Source: Bacillota bacterium
Lineage (GTDB): Bacteria > Bacillota > UBA4882 > UBA10575
DNA: 43,024 bases
Reading direction: 5' to 3'
Assembly: GCA_012727425.1 (NCBI GenBank)
Contig: JAAYHQ010000047.1
Span: 77,155 to 120,178, forward strand
Positions 17,253 through 27,461 of the stretch are shown in pieces (position 1 is the stretch's first letter; each line of letters opens with the position of its first letter). Made by a program: the position numbers and the translations under genes. The notes under the pieces are model-generated. The model worked only from the letters and a program-made list of their open reading frames with translations, was not told where the DNA came from and made no database searches.

Positions 17253-18284
17253 TTGCGGGTTTCGGATTTTGACTACCAGTTGCCAGAGGAATTGATTGCG
17301 CAGGAACCTTTGGCCCAACGCGACCACGCGCGGCTCATGGTGGTGGATAAAAGGGCGGGCACCTGGCACCACACGACTTTTCCGCAGATTGGGGCCTGGC
17401 TGCAACCGGGCGACCTGATGGTGTTCAATGATACCCGGGTGATACCGGCCCGCCTGTGGGGGCGGCGGGTACCCGGCGGCGGGAAGGTGGAAGTGCTGCT
17501 ACTTAATGCCCTTGATGACGCCCGGTGGGAAGTCTTGGTCAATCCGGGACGGAAAGTGCCTCCCGGACAGATGTTGACCTTTGGTCCCGGCGGGGAGCTC
17601 ACCGCGGTTGCCGAGGAACGGACCGCCTTCGGGGGACGGATTTTACGGTTTAACCGGCAAGGGGCCGCTTTACGCGCAGCCATCATGGCGTTGGGCGAGG
17701 TCCCGCTGCCACCCTACATCAAAAGGCCTTTGACCGACCTCGACCGTTACCAAACGGTCTACGCCCGGGTGGAAGGCTCGGTGGCGGCACCCACCGCCGG
17801 CCTGCATTTCACCCCGGAGCTTCTTGCCCGGCTGGAAGCGGAAGGGGTGAAAACCGGTTATTTAACACTTCATGTGGGCCTCGGGACCTTCCGGCCGGTC
17901 AAGGCGGAAGTGGTGACCGAACACAAAATGCACGCTGAGTATTTTGCGATCAGTCCGGAACTGGCTCGGGCGGTGGCGGCGACAAAGGCCGGCGGCCACC
18001 GGGTGATTGCGGTGGGGACGACTTCAGCCCGGGCGCTGGAGACGATGGGGCAGCCCGACGGGACGGTCCGGCCGGGGTCCGGCCGGACCGAGCTCTTTAT
18101 CTATCCAGGTTACCAGTTTAAAGTCCTGGACGGCCTGGTGACCAATTTTCACCTGCCCCGGTCGACCCTGTTGATGCTGGTCGCCGCCTTTGCCGGGCGG
18201 GAGTTGATTCTTGCCGCCTACCAGGAGGCGATTAAGGAGCGGTACCGGTTCTTCAGCTTTGGCGATGCGATGCTGATTATTTAA
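17253..18284 (+). CDS. queA: S-adenosylmethionine:tRNA ribosyltransferase-isomerase
   Basis: 343 residues from TTG 17253, which has AAGGAG 9 bases upstream and gives the usual N-terminus (VSDFDYQLPEELIAQEP). A longer frame from 17226 is not supported. QueA transfers and isomerises ribose from SAM to preQ1 in tRNA, the step after Tgt in queuosine synthesis. Family signatures include ARLMVVDKR, VFNDTRVIPARLWG, APTAGLHFT and TNFHLPRSTLLMLVAAF. The tgt gene starts 12 bases after the stop, forming a modification pair. Confidence 0.95.
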   Translation: MRVSDFDYQLPEELIAQEPLAQRDHARLMVVDKRAGTWHHTTFPQIGAWLQPGDLMVFNDTRVIPARLWGRRVPGGGKVEVLLLNALDDARWEVLVNPGRKVPPGQMLTFGPGGELTAVAEERTAFGGRILRFNRQGAALRAAIMALGEVPLPPYIKRPLTDLDRYQTVYARVEGSVAAPTAGLHFTPELLARLEAEGVKTGYLTLHVGLGTFRPVKAEVVTEHKMHAEYFAISPELARAVAATKAGGHRVIAVGTTSARALETMGQPDGTVRPGSGRTELFIYPGYQFKVLDGLVTNFHLPRSTLLMLVAAFAGRELILAAYQEAIKERYRFFSFGDAMLII

Positions 18285-19424
<1,140 letters not shown>

Positions 19425-19492
19425 AGCGTAGGATTTTATTTCTTCTTGTGGTATACTATACTAGATATTTTCGTTTGAAGGAGGTTTTTTCG

Positions 19493-19798
19493 ATGGTTTA
19501 TCTCGCGGCCTTTGCGTTGCAAGCGCCGGCAACTCAACAGGGCGGAGCCGGTTCCATGATCATGATGTTCCTTCTCCTGGCGGTCTTTTGGATAATCTTG
19601 ATCGTTCCCCAGCGGCGGCAACAGAAAAAACGGCTGGAAATGCTTAACGCGCTGAAAAAAGGGGATAAGGTGATCACCGTCGGTGGGATCCACGGCGAGA
19701 TCACCGAGCTTGGTGAGGAGGATATCCGTTTACGGATCGCCGATAAGGTCGAGATCAAGCTCACCAGGGGTTCCGTTTCCCGGGTGAAGGGCGAATAA
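19493..19798 (+). CDS. yajC: Preprotein translocase subunit YajC
   Basis: 101 residues from ATG 19493, with AAGGAGG upstream; an in-frame GTG at 19448 lies over a probable promoter and is rejected. One membrane helix (SMIMMFLLLAVFWIILIVP) is followed by a basic stretch QRRQQKKR and the conserved KKGDKVITVGGIHGEI domain. YajC associates with SecDF and the Sec channel. A TATACT sequence at 19452-19457 could be a -10 element, giving yajC some independence from tgt. secD and secF are not in this window. Confidence 0.92.
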   Translation: MVYLAAFALQAPATQQGGAGSMIMMFLLLAVFWIILIVPQRRQQKKRLEMLNALKKGDKVITVGGIHGEITELGEEDIRLRIADKVEIKLTRGSVSRVKGE

Positions 19799-19832
19799 AC
19801 CCAAAACGATTCAATAAACACGAAGAAAAAGG

Positions 19833-19867
19833 AAAGCCCAAGCAGAATCTGTTCTCCTGGGCTTTTT
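19833..19867 (+). terminator. Rho-independent terminator after yajC
   Basis: AAAGCCCA (19833-19840) pairs with TGGGCTTT (19858-19865), followed by more T residues and then C. An inner AGCAGAA/TTCT can also pair. It closes the long unit that began at cca or yqfC. Confidence 0.85.
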
Positions 19868-19942
19868 CACTATAATGATCATTACTGGCGACGCACCGAT
19901 TAAGCCGTGCGCACCAGATTAAGCGGGAATTGAGGAGATAGC

Positions 19943-21439
19943 ATGCAATATATCAGCACCAGGGGCCAAAGCCGGCCGGTCTCGGCCGCGGAGGCGCTGT
20001 TGACCGGATTGGCGCCCGACGGCGGGCTATACCTTCCGGAATCTTTTCCGGCGACTGCGGCAGTAAGCCCGTTTACGGAGCCCGGTTTAACCTACCAACA
20101 ACTGGCCAGCCGGATTTTAAAGTTGTTTCTTTCCGACTATACCGAGGCGGAACTGGAGGCGTGTATTCGCCATGCGTACGGTGGCAATTTTACCTCACCG
20201 GCGGTTACTCCGGTGACGATGGTCGGCGAAAAACTGGGCTTTTTAGAGTTATGGCACGGGCCGACTTGTGCCTTTAAGGATCTGGCTTTGCAACTTTTGC
20301 CCCGTCTTTTGACGGTGGCCGCCCGGAAACAACGGTTTGACCGGGAAATAATCCTTTTGGTGGCGACCTCCGGCGATACCGGCAAGGCGGCCCTGGAAGG
20401 ATTTAAAGACGTGCCCGGGACCAAAGTGATCGTTTTCTACCCGGAAGATGGGGTCAGCGCCGTGCAGAAACGGCAGATGGTTACGCAAGAGGGAACCAAC
20501 ACTTATGTGGTGGGGGTGACGGGCAATTTTGACCAGGCCCAGGCCGGGGTCAAGGCGCTCTTCACGGACGAAGAATTTCAACAGGAGATGGCGGCGGCCG
20601 GGAAAACCTTTTCCTCGGCCAACTCGATTAACTGGGGGCGCCTGGTTCCCCAGTTGGTTTATTACTTTAAGGCCTGGTGCGATCTTTGCCAAAACCACGG
20701 TTTGGCACCGGACGCCACATTTAACATTGTGGTGCCGACCGGGAACTTCGGCAATATCCTGGCCGCTTATTACGGTAAAAAACTGGGTTTGCCGGTGCAT
20801 AAACTGATCTGTGCCTCCAACCGGAACAATGTTTTGACCGATTTTATCCGGACCGGGGAGTACAACCGGAACCGCCGGTTTTACCAGACGCTCTCCCCGT
20901 CCATGGATATTTTGGTCTCCAGTAATCTGGAGCGTCTTCTCTTCGATTTGGCCGGCGCGGACCCGGCGCAGGTCCGGGCCTACATGGACCAATTGCGGGA
21001 GAAGGGGAGTTACCGGTTGGCGGCGGCGGAAAGAGAACGGCTGCAAGAGGAGTTTTGGGCCGGTTATGCCGATGAAGCAGAGACGACCGCCGCGATCCGC
21101 CGGGTGTACGAACGTTACCATTATTTGATCGATCCCCATACGGCCGTTGGTTATAAAGTGTACCAGGATTATCTGGAAGCCACCGGGGATGACCGGCCGA
21201 CGATTATTGCCGCGACGGCCAGCCCGTTTAAGTTTAACTACGGTGTCGCTCAGGCGGTCCTGGGTCCGGAAGCAGCGGAAACGCCGGACGAATTTGCCCT
21301 GATGGCGAAGCTGGCGGCGGCCACCGGTGTTACGCCCCCGGCGGTCCTGGCCGGGCTGCAGGACAAACCCGTCCGTCACCAACGGGTGATCGCCCCGGTG
21401 GCGATGGCGGAGACGGTCCGTACAATTTTGGGCCTCTAG
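19943..21439 (+). CDS. thrC: Threonine synthase
   Basis: 498 residues, the long bacterial/yeast-like form. The PLP lysine is in GPTCAFKDLALQLLP (K112); N-terminal YISTRGQ and the segment VATSGDTGKAALEGF are diagnostic, as are SINWGRLVPQLVYYF and PTGNFGNILAAYYGKKLGLP. It makes threonine from O-phosphohomoserine. GAGGAG lies 7 bases before the ATG. No other threonine genes are nearby. The upstream 75 bases hold a small palindrome AATGATCATT (19874-19883) of unknown meaning. Confidence 0.95.
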   Translation: MQYISTRGQSRPVSAAEALLTGLAPDGGLYLPESFPATAAVSPFTEPGLTYQQLASRILKLFLSDYTEAELEACIRHAYGGNFTSPAVTPVTMVGEKLGFLELWHGPTCAFKDLALQLLPRLLTVAARKQRFDREIILLVATSGDTGKAALEGFKDVPGTKVIVFYPEDGVSAVQKRQMVTQEGTNTYVVGVTGNFDQAQAGVKALFTDEEFQQEMAAAGKTFSSANSINWGRLVPQLVYYFKAWCDLCQNHGLAPDATFNIVVPTGNFGNILAAYYGKKLGLPVHKLICASNRNNVLTDFIRTGEYNRNRRFYQTLSPSMDILVSSNLERLLFDLAGADPAQVRAYMDQLREKGSYRLAAAERERLQEEFWAGYADEAETTAAIRRVYERYHYLIDPHTAVGYKVYQDYLEATGDDRPTIIAATASPFKFNYGVAQAVLGPEAAETPDEFALMAKLAAATGVTPPAVLAGLQDKPVRHQRVIAPVAMAETVRTILGL

Positions 21440-21444
21440 GATAC

Positions 21445-21473
21445 TTGTCGCCGGTCGGACGTTATGGTATAAT
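21445..21473 (+). promoter_or_regulatory. Sigma-A promoter of the T-box leader
   Basis: TTGTCG (21445-21450) and TATAAT (21468-21473) with a 17-base spacer. The start point would be near 21480, about 20 bases before the first T-box stem. Confidence 0.8.
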
Positions 21474-21499
21474 GCAATATATTATTTTTCATCGAATAA

Positions 21500-21786
21500 C
21501 GAGGAAGAGGGAGAGTAGCCCTGGAGATAGGGTCCAGCGAGCCCCGGCCGGTGGAAGCGGGGTCCCGAAGGCTTGGGTGAAGTTCACCTCGGAGTTGCCG
21601 ACTGAAGTCCGCGTCGTGGCGGGTGGTAGGCTCGGCCGGGCGGGTTCCGCCGTTACCAGAGAACAGCCATCGGGAAGAACCGTATCTTCCCCGTGGTGGA
21701 AGGGACTATTTTTATAGTAAGCGTAGTGGTACCGCGGAAGCTTAGCCTTTCGTCTCGCAGAAGACGAAAGGCTTTTTCTTTTTTCG
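21500..21786 (+). promoter_or_regulatory. T-box riboswitch, probable phenylalanine (TTC) specifier, upstream of paaK
   Basis: The antiterminator T-box core GTGGTACCGCGG lies at 21726-21737. It is followed by a 12-bp terminator stem (AGCCTTTCGTCT 21744-21755 with its complement at 21762-21773) and a T-rich tail. Stem I begins near 21500, with the loop E motif AGTA at 21514-21517. On the other side of the specifier loop the sequence is GAAG-TTC-ACC, so the specifier is TTC (21583-21585, Phe). The following A fits the purine normally found there. ACC (Thr) is the main alternative reading. T-boxes bind uncharged tRNA and switch on downstream genes when that amino acid is scarce. The 376-base gap 21440-21815 is fully explained by this element and its promoter. 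Confidence 0.9.
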
Positions 21787-21815
21787 GTTAAACAAAATAT
21801 AAAGAGAGGGAGAGG

Positions 21816-23129
21816 ATGGCATTGATGTGGAGTCCCGAATACGAAAGCATGGCCGGGGAGCGGCGCCGCGAGTTACAGCTTAAACGGTTAAAAGCAACCG
21901 TCGAACGGGTCTATAACCGGGTGCCCTTTTACCGGGCGAAAATGGAGAAGGCCGGAATCACCCCGGCCGACATCCAAAGCCTTGAAGATCTGAAGTATCT
22001 ACCGTTTACAACCAAGGAAGACCTGCGGTTGAATTACCCCTTTGGCTTATTCGCCACCGAACTGGATGAGGTGGTCCGGATTCATGCCTCGTCGGGGACA
22101 ACCGGGAAGATGACGGTGGTGGGGTATACCAAAAACGATCTGGGGGTCTGGAGTGAAGTTATGGCTCGGAGCATTGTCAGTACCGGGGGTGGCCGCCACG
22201 ACCGGATTCAGATCGCCTATGGTTATGGTCTGTTCACCGGCGGCTTGGGGGCCCACTACGGTGCGGAACTGGTCGGCGCGATGGTGGTCCCCATTTCCGG
22301 GGGTAATACCAAACGGCAGCTCCAAGTGATGCGGGATTTTGGGGTGACCATTCTGGCTTGTACTCCGTCGTACGCTTTATACATGGCCGAGACCGCCCAG
22401 GAAGAAGGGATCGACCTGCGGGCATTACCCCTCCGGATCGGCATTTTTGGGGCGGAACCGTGGTCGGAGCCGATGCGGCAACGGATCGAGGAACAATTCG
22501 GGATCAAGGCATATGATATTTATGGTCTATCGGAGATTATCGGCCCCGGGGTGGCCATCGAATGTTCGGAACAGAACGGGCTCCATATTATGGAGGACCA
22601 TTTTTTACCGGAAGTGATTGACCCGGTGACCGAACGTCCGCTGGCCGCGGGGGAAAAAGGCGAGTTGGTCTTCACTACACTGACGAAAGAGGCTTTTCCC
22701 CTCATCCGTTACCGGACGAAAGACTTGAGCATTCTTTACTCCGAGCCGTGCGCGTGCGGACGGACCACAAAACGAATGCACCGGATCCTGGGACGGACCG
22801 ATGATATGTTGATCATCCGGGGCGTCAATATTTTCCCGTCCCAGATCGAAAGTGTCTTGCTGGAGAATGGCGATACCGCTCCCCATTACCAACTGGTTGT
22901 CGACCGGAAAGGCAACCTGGATGACCTGGAGGTGCGGATTGAGGTATCCGAAGAACTGTTTGCTAGTGAGATTCGGAAACTGGAAGAACTCGGGGCCAAC
23001 ATTCGCCGGAAGATTGAAAGTGCCTTGGGGATCAGCGTCCGGGTTAAACTGGTGGAACCGAAATCGATCCCCCGCAGTGAGGGGAAGGCGGTCCGGGTGA
23101 TCGACCGGCGTAACCTTTATAACGGATGA
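21816..23129 (+). CDS. paaK: Phenylacetate-CoA ligase family enzyme
   Basis: 437 residues, the family length. It activates phenylacetate (or indole-/hydroxyphenyl-acetate) to the CoA thioester with ATP. Signatures: the P-loop SSGTTGK (92-98), [40 protein letters not shown], and the C-terminal hinge [22 protein letters not shown] with the Lys-containing [13 protein letters not shown]-box responding to aromatic amino acid starvation precedes it and an ACT-domain gene follows. In many anaerobes this pair sits next to iorAB, but iorAB is not in the window. The ribosome site is GGGAGAGG, so ATG 21816 or ATG 21825 could be used. Confidence 0.92.
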   Translation: MALMWSPEYESMAGERRRELQLKRLKATVERVYNRVPFYRAKMEKAGITPADIQSLEDLKYLPFTTKEDLRLNYPFGLFATELDEVVRIHASSGTTGKMTVVGYTKNDLGVWSEVMARSIVSTGGGRHDRIQIAYGYGLFTGGLGAHYGAELVGAMVVPISGGNTKRQLQVMRDFGVTILACTPSYALYMAETAQEEGIDLRALPLRIGIFGAEPWSEPMRQRIEEQFGIKAYDIYGLSEIIGPGVAIECSEQNGLHIMEDHFLPEVIDPVTERPLAAGEKGELVFTTLTKEAFPLIRYRTKDLSILYSEPCACGRTTKRMHRILGRTDDMLIIRGVNIFPSQIESVLLENGDTAPHYQLVVDRKGNLDDLEVRIEVSEELFASEIRKLEELGANIRRKIESALGISVRVKLVEPKSIPRSEGKAVRVIDRRNLYNG

Positions 23130-23158
23130 TTGTCTTCGGGTCAGGTCTATAGTAAAAT
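23130..23158 (+). promoter_or_regulatory. Possible separate promoter for the ACT-domain gene
   Basis: TTGTCT (23130-23135) and TAAAAT (23153-23158) with a 17-base spacer, just after the paaK stop. An A/T-rich imperfect direct repeat (AATTAATAGA twice, 23161-23180) follows in the leader. If real, the ACT gene could be made without T-box readthrough. Confidence 0.5.
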
Positions 23159-23211
23159 AGAATTAATAGAAATTAATAGAATTGTTAAAATCGATTTTGG
23201 GAGCGAAGAGG

Positions 23212-23643
23212 ATGAAAGTTAAACAGATCTCGGTTTTTTTGGAGAATAAATCCGGCCGGTTGGCCCAGGTCACCAAGATCCTGGGGACCAACCGGATTAA
23301 CATTCGGGCGCTGGCCATCGCCGATACGGCCGATTACGGCATTTTGCGTTTGATCGTCAATGATCCCGGGAGAGCACTGACGGTTTTGCGCGCGGAAGGG
23401 CTGACCGTGCGGGAAACGGAGGTGATCGCCGTCGAAGTACCGGACCAGCCGGGTGGTTTGGCCGATATTTTGCAGGAATTGGACGCGAAAGGGATCAATA
23501 TCGAGTATATGTACGCTTTTGTCGGGAAGGCCGCCGGGAATGCCATCGTAATCTTCCGGGTGGAGGAGATCGACCGGGCGGTGGAGTTGCTCAAAAATTC
23601 CCAGGTTAAATTGTTGCCCGAGCGTGAACTATACCACTATTAG
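23212..23643 (+). CDS. Tandem ACT-domain protein
   Basis: 143 residues from ATG 23212 (GGGAG 8 bases upstream), made of two ACT domains, about 1-70 ([20 protein letters not shown]) and 71-143 ([21 protein letters not shown]). ACT domains bind amino acids; proteins of this size next to paaK and iorAB are thought to sense or modulate aromatic amino acid metabolism. No catalytic domain is attached. Its location behind an aromatic T-box supports a role with PaaK, but the ligand is not known. Confidence 0.88.
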   Translation: MKVKQISVFLENKSGRLAQVTKILGTNRINIRALAIADTADYGILRLIVNDPGRALTVLRAEGLTVRETEVIAVEVPDQPGGLADILQELDAKGINIEYMYAFVGKAAGNAIVIFRVEEIDRAVELLKNSQVKLLPERELYHY

Positions 23644-23668
23644 CTCCTTGGCGGGTCACCCGCGGAGC
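23643..23668 (+). other. Hairpin in the ACT-lipA gap
   Basis: GCTCC and GCGGG (with a TTG bulge) pair with CCCGC and GGAGC around a TCA loop. It directly follows the ACT stop codon but lacks a T-tract, so it would be a poor intrinsic terminator and may instead protect the mRNA end. The rest of the 227-base gap to lipA shows no gene or promoter I can support. Confidence 0.4.
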
Positions 23669-23870
23669 CAGGTAATAAACGGAAAAGTCGGTTCTGTCCC
23701 ATGGTTGCAGCCGGCCTGCTTGTCTGGCCCCTTTTAACAAAAAAGATGGTAAACAAACCGGCTTTTCAAACCGAAAAATAGATAAGGCGTAAAATTGATG
23801 CTTACCGCCTATTGTGTTTCGCGTGACTGTCCCTGGTGGATCCGGATTGTGATTTTTGGAGTGTTGACCG

Positions 23871-24767
23871 ATGGAGCAGATGACGCAGCGGAAGCCGGAA
23901 TGGTTGAAGATTAAGGTGCAAGCGAATGAGGGGAAAACCGCTGTTGAAGATTTACTGCGGTCACTGGCGTTGCCAACAGTCTGTAAAGAGGCGCGTTGTC
24001 CCAACTTAATGGAGTGTTACAGCAGGAAGACGGCCACTTTTTTGATCTTGGGGCGAAATTGTACCCGCCATTGTCAGTTTTGTAATATCCAGAAGGGCAA
24101 ACCGGAACCGGTGGCCCCCGACGAGCCCCGGCGGGTGGCGGAGGCAGTGGCCGCGCTCAAATTGGACCATGTGGTGGTTACTTCGGTGACGCGCGATGAC
24201 CTCCCGGACGGCGGGGCCGGGCAGTTTGCGGCGGTGATCACGGCGGTCCGGCGTTTGAATCCCGGCGTCACCGTTGAAGTTTTGGTTCCTGATTTTCAAG
24301 GGGCGCGGACGGCTTTGCAGACAGTGGTGGCAGCCAAGCCCGACGTACTTAACCATAATCTGGAGACGGTCCCCCGTCTTTACCCGACGGTGCGGCCCGA
24401 AGCCGATTACCGCCGTTCCTTGACTTTACTGGCCCGGGTGAAAGAACTTGACCCCCGGATTCGCACCAAATCTGGCGTGATGGTGGGTTTGGGCGAAACA
24501 GAAGACGAAGTGATTGCGGTGATGAAGGACCTGCGGGCCGCCGGTTGTGATGCGTTGACGGTCGGGCAGTATTTGGCCCCGTCCCGTCGTCACCACCGGG
24601 TCGTCGCTTACATTACACCGGAGCAGTTTAAACGGTACGAAATAATCGGCCGGGAGCTGGGGTTCCGTCATGTGGCGGCCGGTCCTTTTGTCCGCAGCTC
24701 TTACCGGGCGGCGGAAGCCTTCTCCGCCCATTGCGCAACCACCCATGCCGGCCAGTTGGGCAGGTGA
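23871..24767 (+). CDS. lipA: Lipoyl synthase
   Basis: 298 residues. The auxiliary cluster cysteines are C38, C43 and C49 ([14 protein letters not shown]). The radical SAM cluster is CTRHCQFC (C64, C68, C71), and the serine ligand to the auxiliary cluster is in VRSSYRA near the C-terminus. It inserts two sulfurs into octanoyl groups on carrier proteins such as GcvH or E2 subunits. GGAG lies 9 bases before the ATG. lpd follows after 145 bases, so the pair serves lipoate-dependent complexes whose other subunits are not in this window. Confidence 0.95.
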   Translation: MEQMTQRKPEWLKIKVQANEGKTAVEDLLRSLALPTVCKEARCPNLMECYSRKTATFLILGRNCTRHCQFCNIQKGKPEPVAPDEPRRVAEAVAALKLDHVVVTSVTRDDLPDGGAGQFAAVITAVRRLNPGVTVEVLVPDFQGARTALQTVVAAKPDVLNHNLETVPRLYPTVRPEADYRRSLTLLARVKELDPRIRTKSGVMVGLGETEDEVIAVMKDLRAAGCDALTVGQYLAPSRRHHRVVAYITPEQFKRYEIIGRELGFRHVAAGPFVRSSYRAAEAFSAHCATTHAGQLGR

Positions 24768-24912
24768 AAGGATAACTGTAGGGGAGCGTGTTTTCTTTGC
24801 CGGCTTGTTGGCCGGCGGCGTGGAACGCTTCGTGCGGGCGCCCTCCCGGCGGGCGGTGTCCGATACGCTTAAGAATGCTCTGGTGTTCAGTAGTCAGGAG
24901 GGAACGAGAGGT

Positions 24913-26283
24913 TTGGTTTACGATCTAATCGTACTTGGGGGCGGCCCCGCCGGCTACCACGGGGCGGCGCTGGCGGGAAGAAAAGGCCTGCGTACGCTGC
25001 TGGTGGAGCAAAATGCGTTAGGCGGGGTCTGTTTACATAGCGGTTGTATTCCGTCGAAGACGTGGCTTCAGTCGGCGAAGATTTATGCCCATGCGCAAAA
25101 CGGGGCGGTCTACGGGGTGAGCGCGGAAGGGCTCCATTTTGACCAGAAACGGGTTACTGCCCGCAAAAACAAGGTGGTTCGCATTTTGGGTGCGGGCGTT
25201 AAAGCAAAGCTCCAAAACGCCAACGTGGACGTGGTGACCGCTAAGGGCATCATTCAAGGGAAAGATGACGCCGGCTTTCGGATTAAGGCCGGTGCGGATC
25301 ATTATACCGGAAAAAACCTGCTGATTGCGACCGGGTCGGAGCCGATCATTCCGCCCATTCCCGGACTGGCTGCCGGACTGGCGGCGGGAACGGTGAAGAC
25401 GAACGCCGAGATTTTTGATCTAAACCACCTTCCGGCTTCGTTGGTGGTGATCGGCGGAGGTGTGATCGGCTTGGAAATGGCGGCCTATTTTAACGCCGTT
25501 GGGAGCCGGGTGACGGTCATCGAGTTGCAGGACCGGATTGGCGGAACGCTTGACCGGGAGCTTGCCGAACTCCTCTACAATAACTACCGGAAAAAAGGGG
25601 TGGATTTCAAATTAAACACCCGGGTGACCGCGGTTGACGGCCACCGGGTGCAGTTTACCTCGCCGGCGGGAGATGGCGCCGTCGAGGCGGAAGTGATCCT
25701 TTTGAGCGTGGGACGCCGGCCGCTGCTTTCCGGCTTTGGCCTGGAGACCCTCCAGCCGCAAATCGACCACGGCCGGCTGGTGGTGGACCGGTCAGGTCGC
25801 ACCAGTGTACCGGGGCTTTATGCGGCGGGGGACGTGAATGGCCTTTCGATGTTGGCCCACACCGCCTACCGGGAAGCGGAAGTCTGTATCGACCGCATGC
25901 TGGGGGGGACGGAGGAAGTCAACTATGAAGCAATTCCGGCGGTGATTTATACCGATCCGGAGGTCGCTTCCGTTGGTGAGACCGCCGAATCGGCCGCCCG
26001 GAAAGGATTGGCTGTGCAAACAATCAAAGTCTCCATGCGCTACAGCGGTCGCTATGTCGCCGAACACGAGGGGGGTGATGGGATTTGCAAGTTGGTTGTG
26101 GCCCGCGGCGACCGGCGACTTTTGGGCGTGCACCTGATTGCGGAGTATGCTTCGGAACTGATCTACGGGGCCGGCTTCATGATTGACCGGAAGCTGACCA
26201 CCGAGGAGCTTGGAAAAGTTGTCTTTCCCCACCCAACTGTTGGTGAGATTATCAAAGAAGCCGCTTTACAAAATGATGGATGA
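24913..26283 (+). CDS. lpd: Dihydrolipoyl dehydrogenase
   Basis: 456 residues from TTG 24913, with GGAGG 12 bases upstream. The frame is open through the whole 145-base gap back into lipA, so an earlier start cannot be excluded, but the extra residues have no family similarity. FAD-binding LGGGPAGYHGA, the redox disulfide GGVCLHSGCIPSK (C40, C45), NAD-binding GGGVIGLEMA, YAAGDVNG and the C-terminal FPHPTVGEI with the catalytic His are present. It reoxidises dihydrolipoamide in 2-oxoacid dehydrogenases or the glycine cleavage system. Proximity to lipA supports the lipoate role over other disulfide oxidoreductases. Confidence 0.93.
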   Translation: MVYDLIVLGGGPAGYHGAALAGRKGLRTLLVEQNALGGVCLHSGCIPSKTWLQSAKIYAHAQNGAVYGVSAEGLHFDQKRVTARKNKVVRILGAGVKAKLQNANVDVVTAKGIIQGKDDAGFRIKAGADHYTGKNLLIATGSEPIIPPIPGLAAGLAAGTVKTNAEIFDLNHLPASLVVIGGGVIGLEMAAYFNAVGSRVTVIELQDRIGGTLDRELAELLYNNYRKKGVDFKLNTRVTAVDGHRVQFTSPAGDGAVEAEVILLSVGRRPLLSGFGLETLQPQIDHGRLVVDRSGRTSVPGLYAAGDVNGLSMLAHTAYREAEVCIDRMLGGTEEVNYEAIPAVIYTDPEVASVGETAESAARKGLAVQTIKVSMRYSGRYVAEHEGGDGICKLVVARGDRRLLGVHLIAEYASELIYGAGFMIDRKLTTEELGKVVFPHPTVGEIIKEAALQNDG

Positions 26284-26343
26284 ATTTAGCGTTTAAGTAG
26301 TATGGAAGCTTAGCATTGAAGACGAAGGAAAGTAGGTGTTCGG

Positions 26344-27381
26344 ATGAGATACTTGCCATTGGATGAGATCACGGAAGATATGTGTTTGGCCCGGCCAATC
26401 TTCAATGGGGATGGTCGCGTCCTCTTGTCCAACGGGGTCAGGCTGACCAAGAACTATCTGGCCCGGTTAAAAGAGATGGGTTACCAGAACTTGTACGTTT
26501 ACCGGGCGGGTGAAGAGATTAACGATTTTTCCACGCCCGTGAGCGACCAAACCATGCGCGATGCGATTTATGGGGTGAAGGACGCTTTCAGCAAAGCGGC
26601 TCAGCGGCAGCATCTAAACATCAAAAATGTCAATGAAGTGATTGGTTACATTTTGGATGAGATTTTGACCAACCCAACCGTCCTTTATAACTTGATGGAC
26701 CTGAAAAACCATGATACATATTATTACCACCATTCGGTCAACGTCTGTATCATTTCCACCCTGATCGGCAAGCAGTTGGGGCTGCCCAGGGATAAAGTTA
26801 AAGATTTGGCCACGGGTGCGCTCCTCCACGACTTGGGGATGGTCTGTGTTGACCCGCAGATCTTGACTAAACCGCGGGAACTCACCACAGAAGAAATGAC
26901 GGCGGTCCGCGAACATACCAATTACGGTTTTCAGCTTCTTCGTTCCGAGCCGAATTTGAGTATTCTGGTGGCGCATGCGGCCTACCAACACCATGAGCGG
27001 ATGGATGGGAGCGGTTACCCCAAGGGCCTGGTGGGCGATGAGATCCATCTGTACGGGCGGATTGTGGCGGTGGCCGATTCCTACGAGACGATGACCAGCG
27101 GCCGGGTTTACCGGAAAGCCATCTGGAGCCACGAAGCAATCCGGCAGTTGAAAGAAAGCGCCCCCGAAAAATACGACCCGGAAGTGGTGGAGGCGATGGC
27201 ACGGTCGGTCGCTTCCTATCCGGTGGGCAGCGTGGTGGTGCTGAATACCCACGAAGAGGCGGTGGTGGTTGATGTGAACGCCAAAAAGATCACCATCCAG
27301 TTTGCCAGCGGTCCACGGGTCAATGCCCTGTTGGATTTGGAACCCGATTCCGAGATTAAAATTGAAGAACGTTTGTCGTAG
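26344..27381 (+). CDS. HD-GYP domain protein, probable cyclic-di-GMP phosphodiesterase
   Basis: 345 residues. The N-terminal part (1-110) resembles the small regulatory domain often found before HD-GYP domains, with LARPIFNGDGRVLLSNGVRL. The catalytic domain has HHSVNV, the HD pair in LLHDLGM (H162, D163), and the signature HHERMDGSGYPKGLVGDEI (216-234). All the metal-binding residues I expect are present, so hydrolysis of c-di-GMP is likely. About 70 residues follow the domain. No membrane segment or receiver domain is present. A bidirectional terminator follows. Regulation cannot be read from the sequence. Confidence 0.9.
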   Translation: MRYLPLDEITEDMCLARPIFNGDGRVLLSNGVRLTKNYLARLKEMGYQNLYVYRAGEEINDFSTPVSDQTMRDAIYGVKDAFSKAAQRQHLNIKNVNEVIGYILDEILTNPTVLYNLMDLKNHDTYYYHHSVNVCIISTLIGKQLGLPRDKVKDLATGALLHDLGMVCVDPQILTKPRELTTEEMTAVREHTNYGFQLLRSEPNLSILVAHAAYQHHERMDGSGYPKGLVGDEIHLYGRIVAVADSYETMTSGRVYRKAIWSHEAIRQLKESAPEKYDPEVVEAMARSVASYPVGSVVVLNTHEEAVVVDVNAKKITIQFASGPRVNALLDLEPDSEIKIEERLS

Positions 27382-27417
27382 GTAATGATTATTAAGGGAT
27401 GAGTTTTAGGATGAAAG

Positions 27418-27454
27418 AAAAAAACCGAGGTTTTAAACCCGGTTTTCTTGTTTG
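27418..27454. terminator. Bidirectional terminator between HD-GYP gene and Rrf2 gene
   Basis: AAAACCG and CGGTTTT form a stem around GGTTTTAAACC. On the plus strand the tail is TTTTCTTGTTTG, on the minus strand TTTTTTTCTTTC. Both convergent genes can use it. Confidence 0.8.
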
Positions 27455-27461
27455 TGGCAGC

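Noticed and set aside
20249-21382. 377-codon minus-strand frame opposite thrC
   Set aside because: thrC on the plus strand is unambiguous with its PLP motif; the antisense product resembles no protein.
21445-21717. Open frame of 90 codons inside the T-box leader
   Set aside because: The region is explained by the riboswitch structure; the frame has no ribosome site.
23155-23183. A/T-rich repeats before the ACT gene as a possible CRISPR or phage site
   Set aside because: Only two imperfect short copies, with no spacers or att-like partner.
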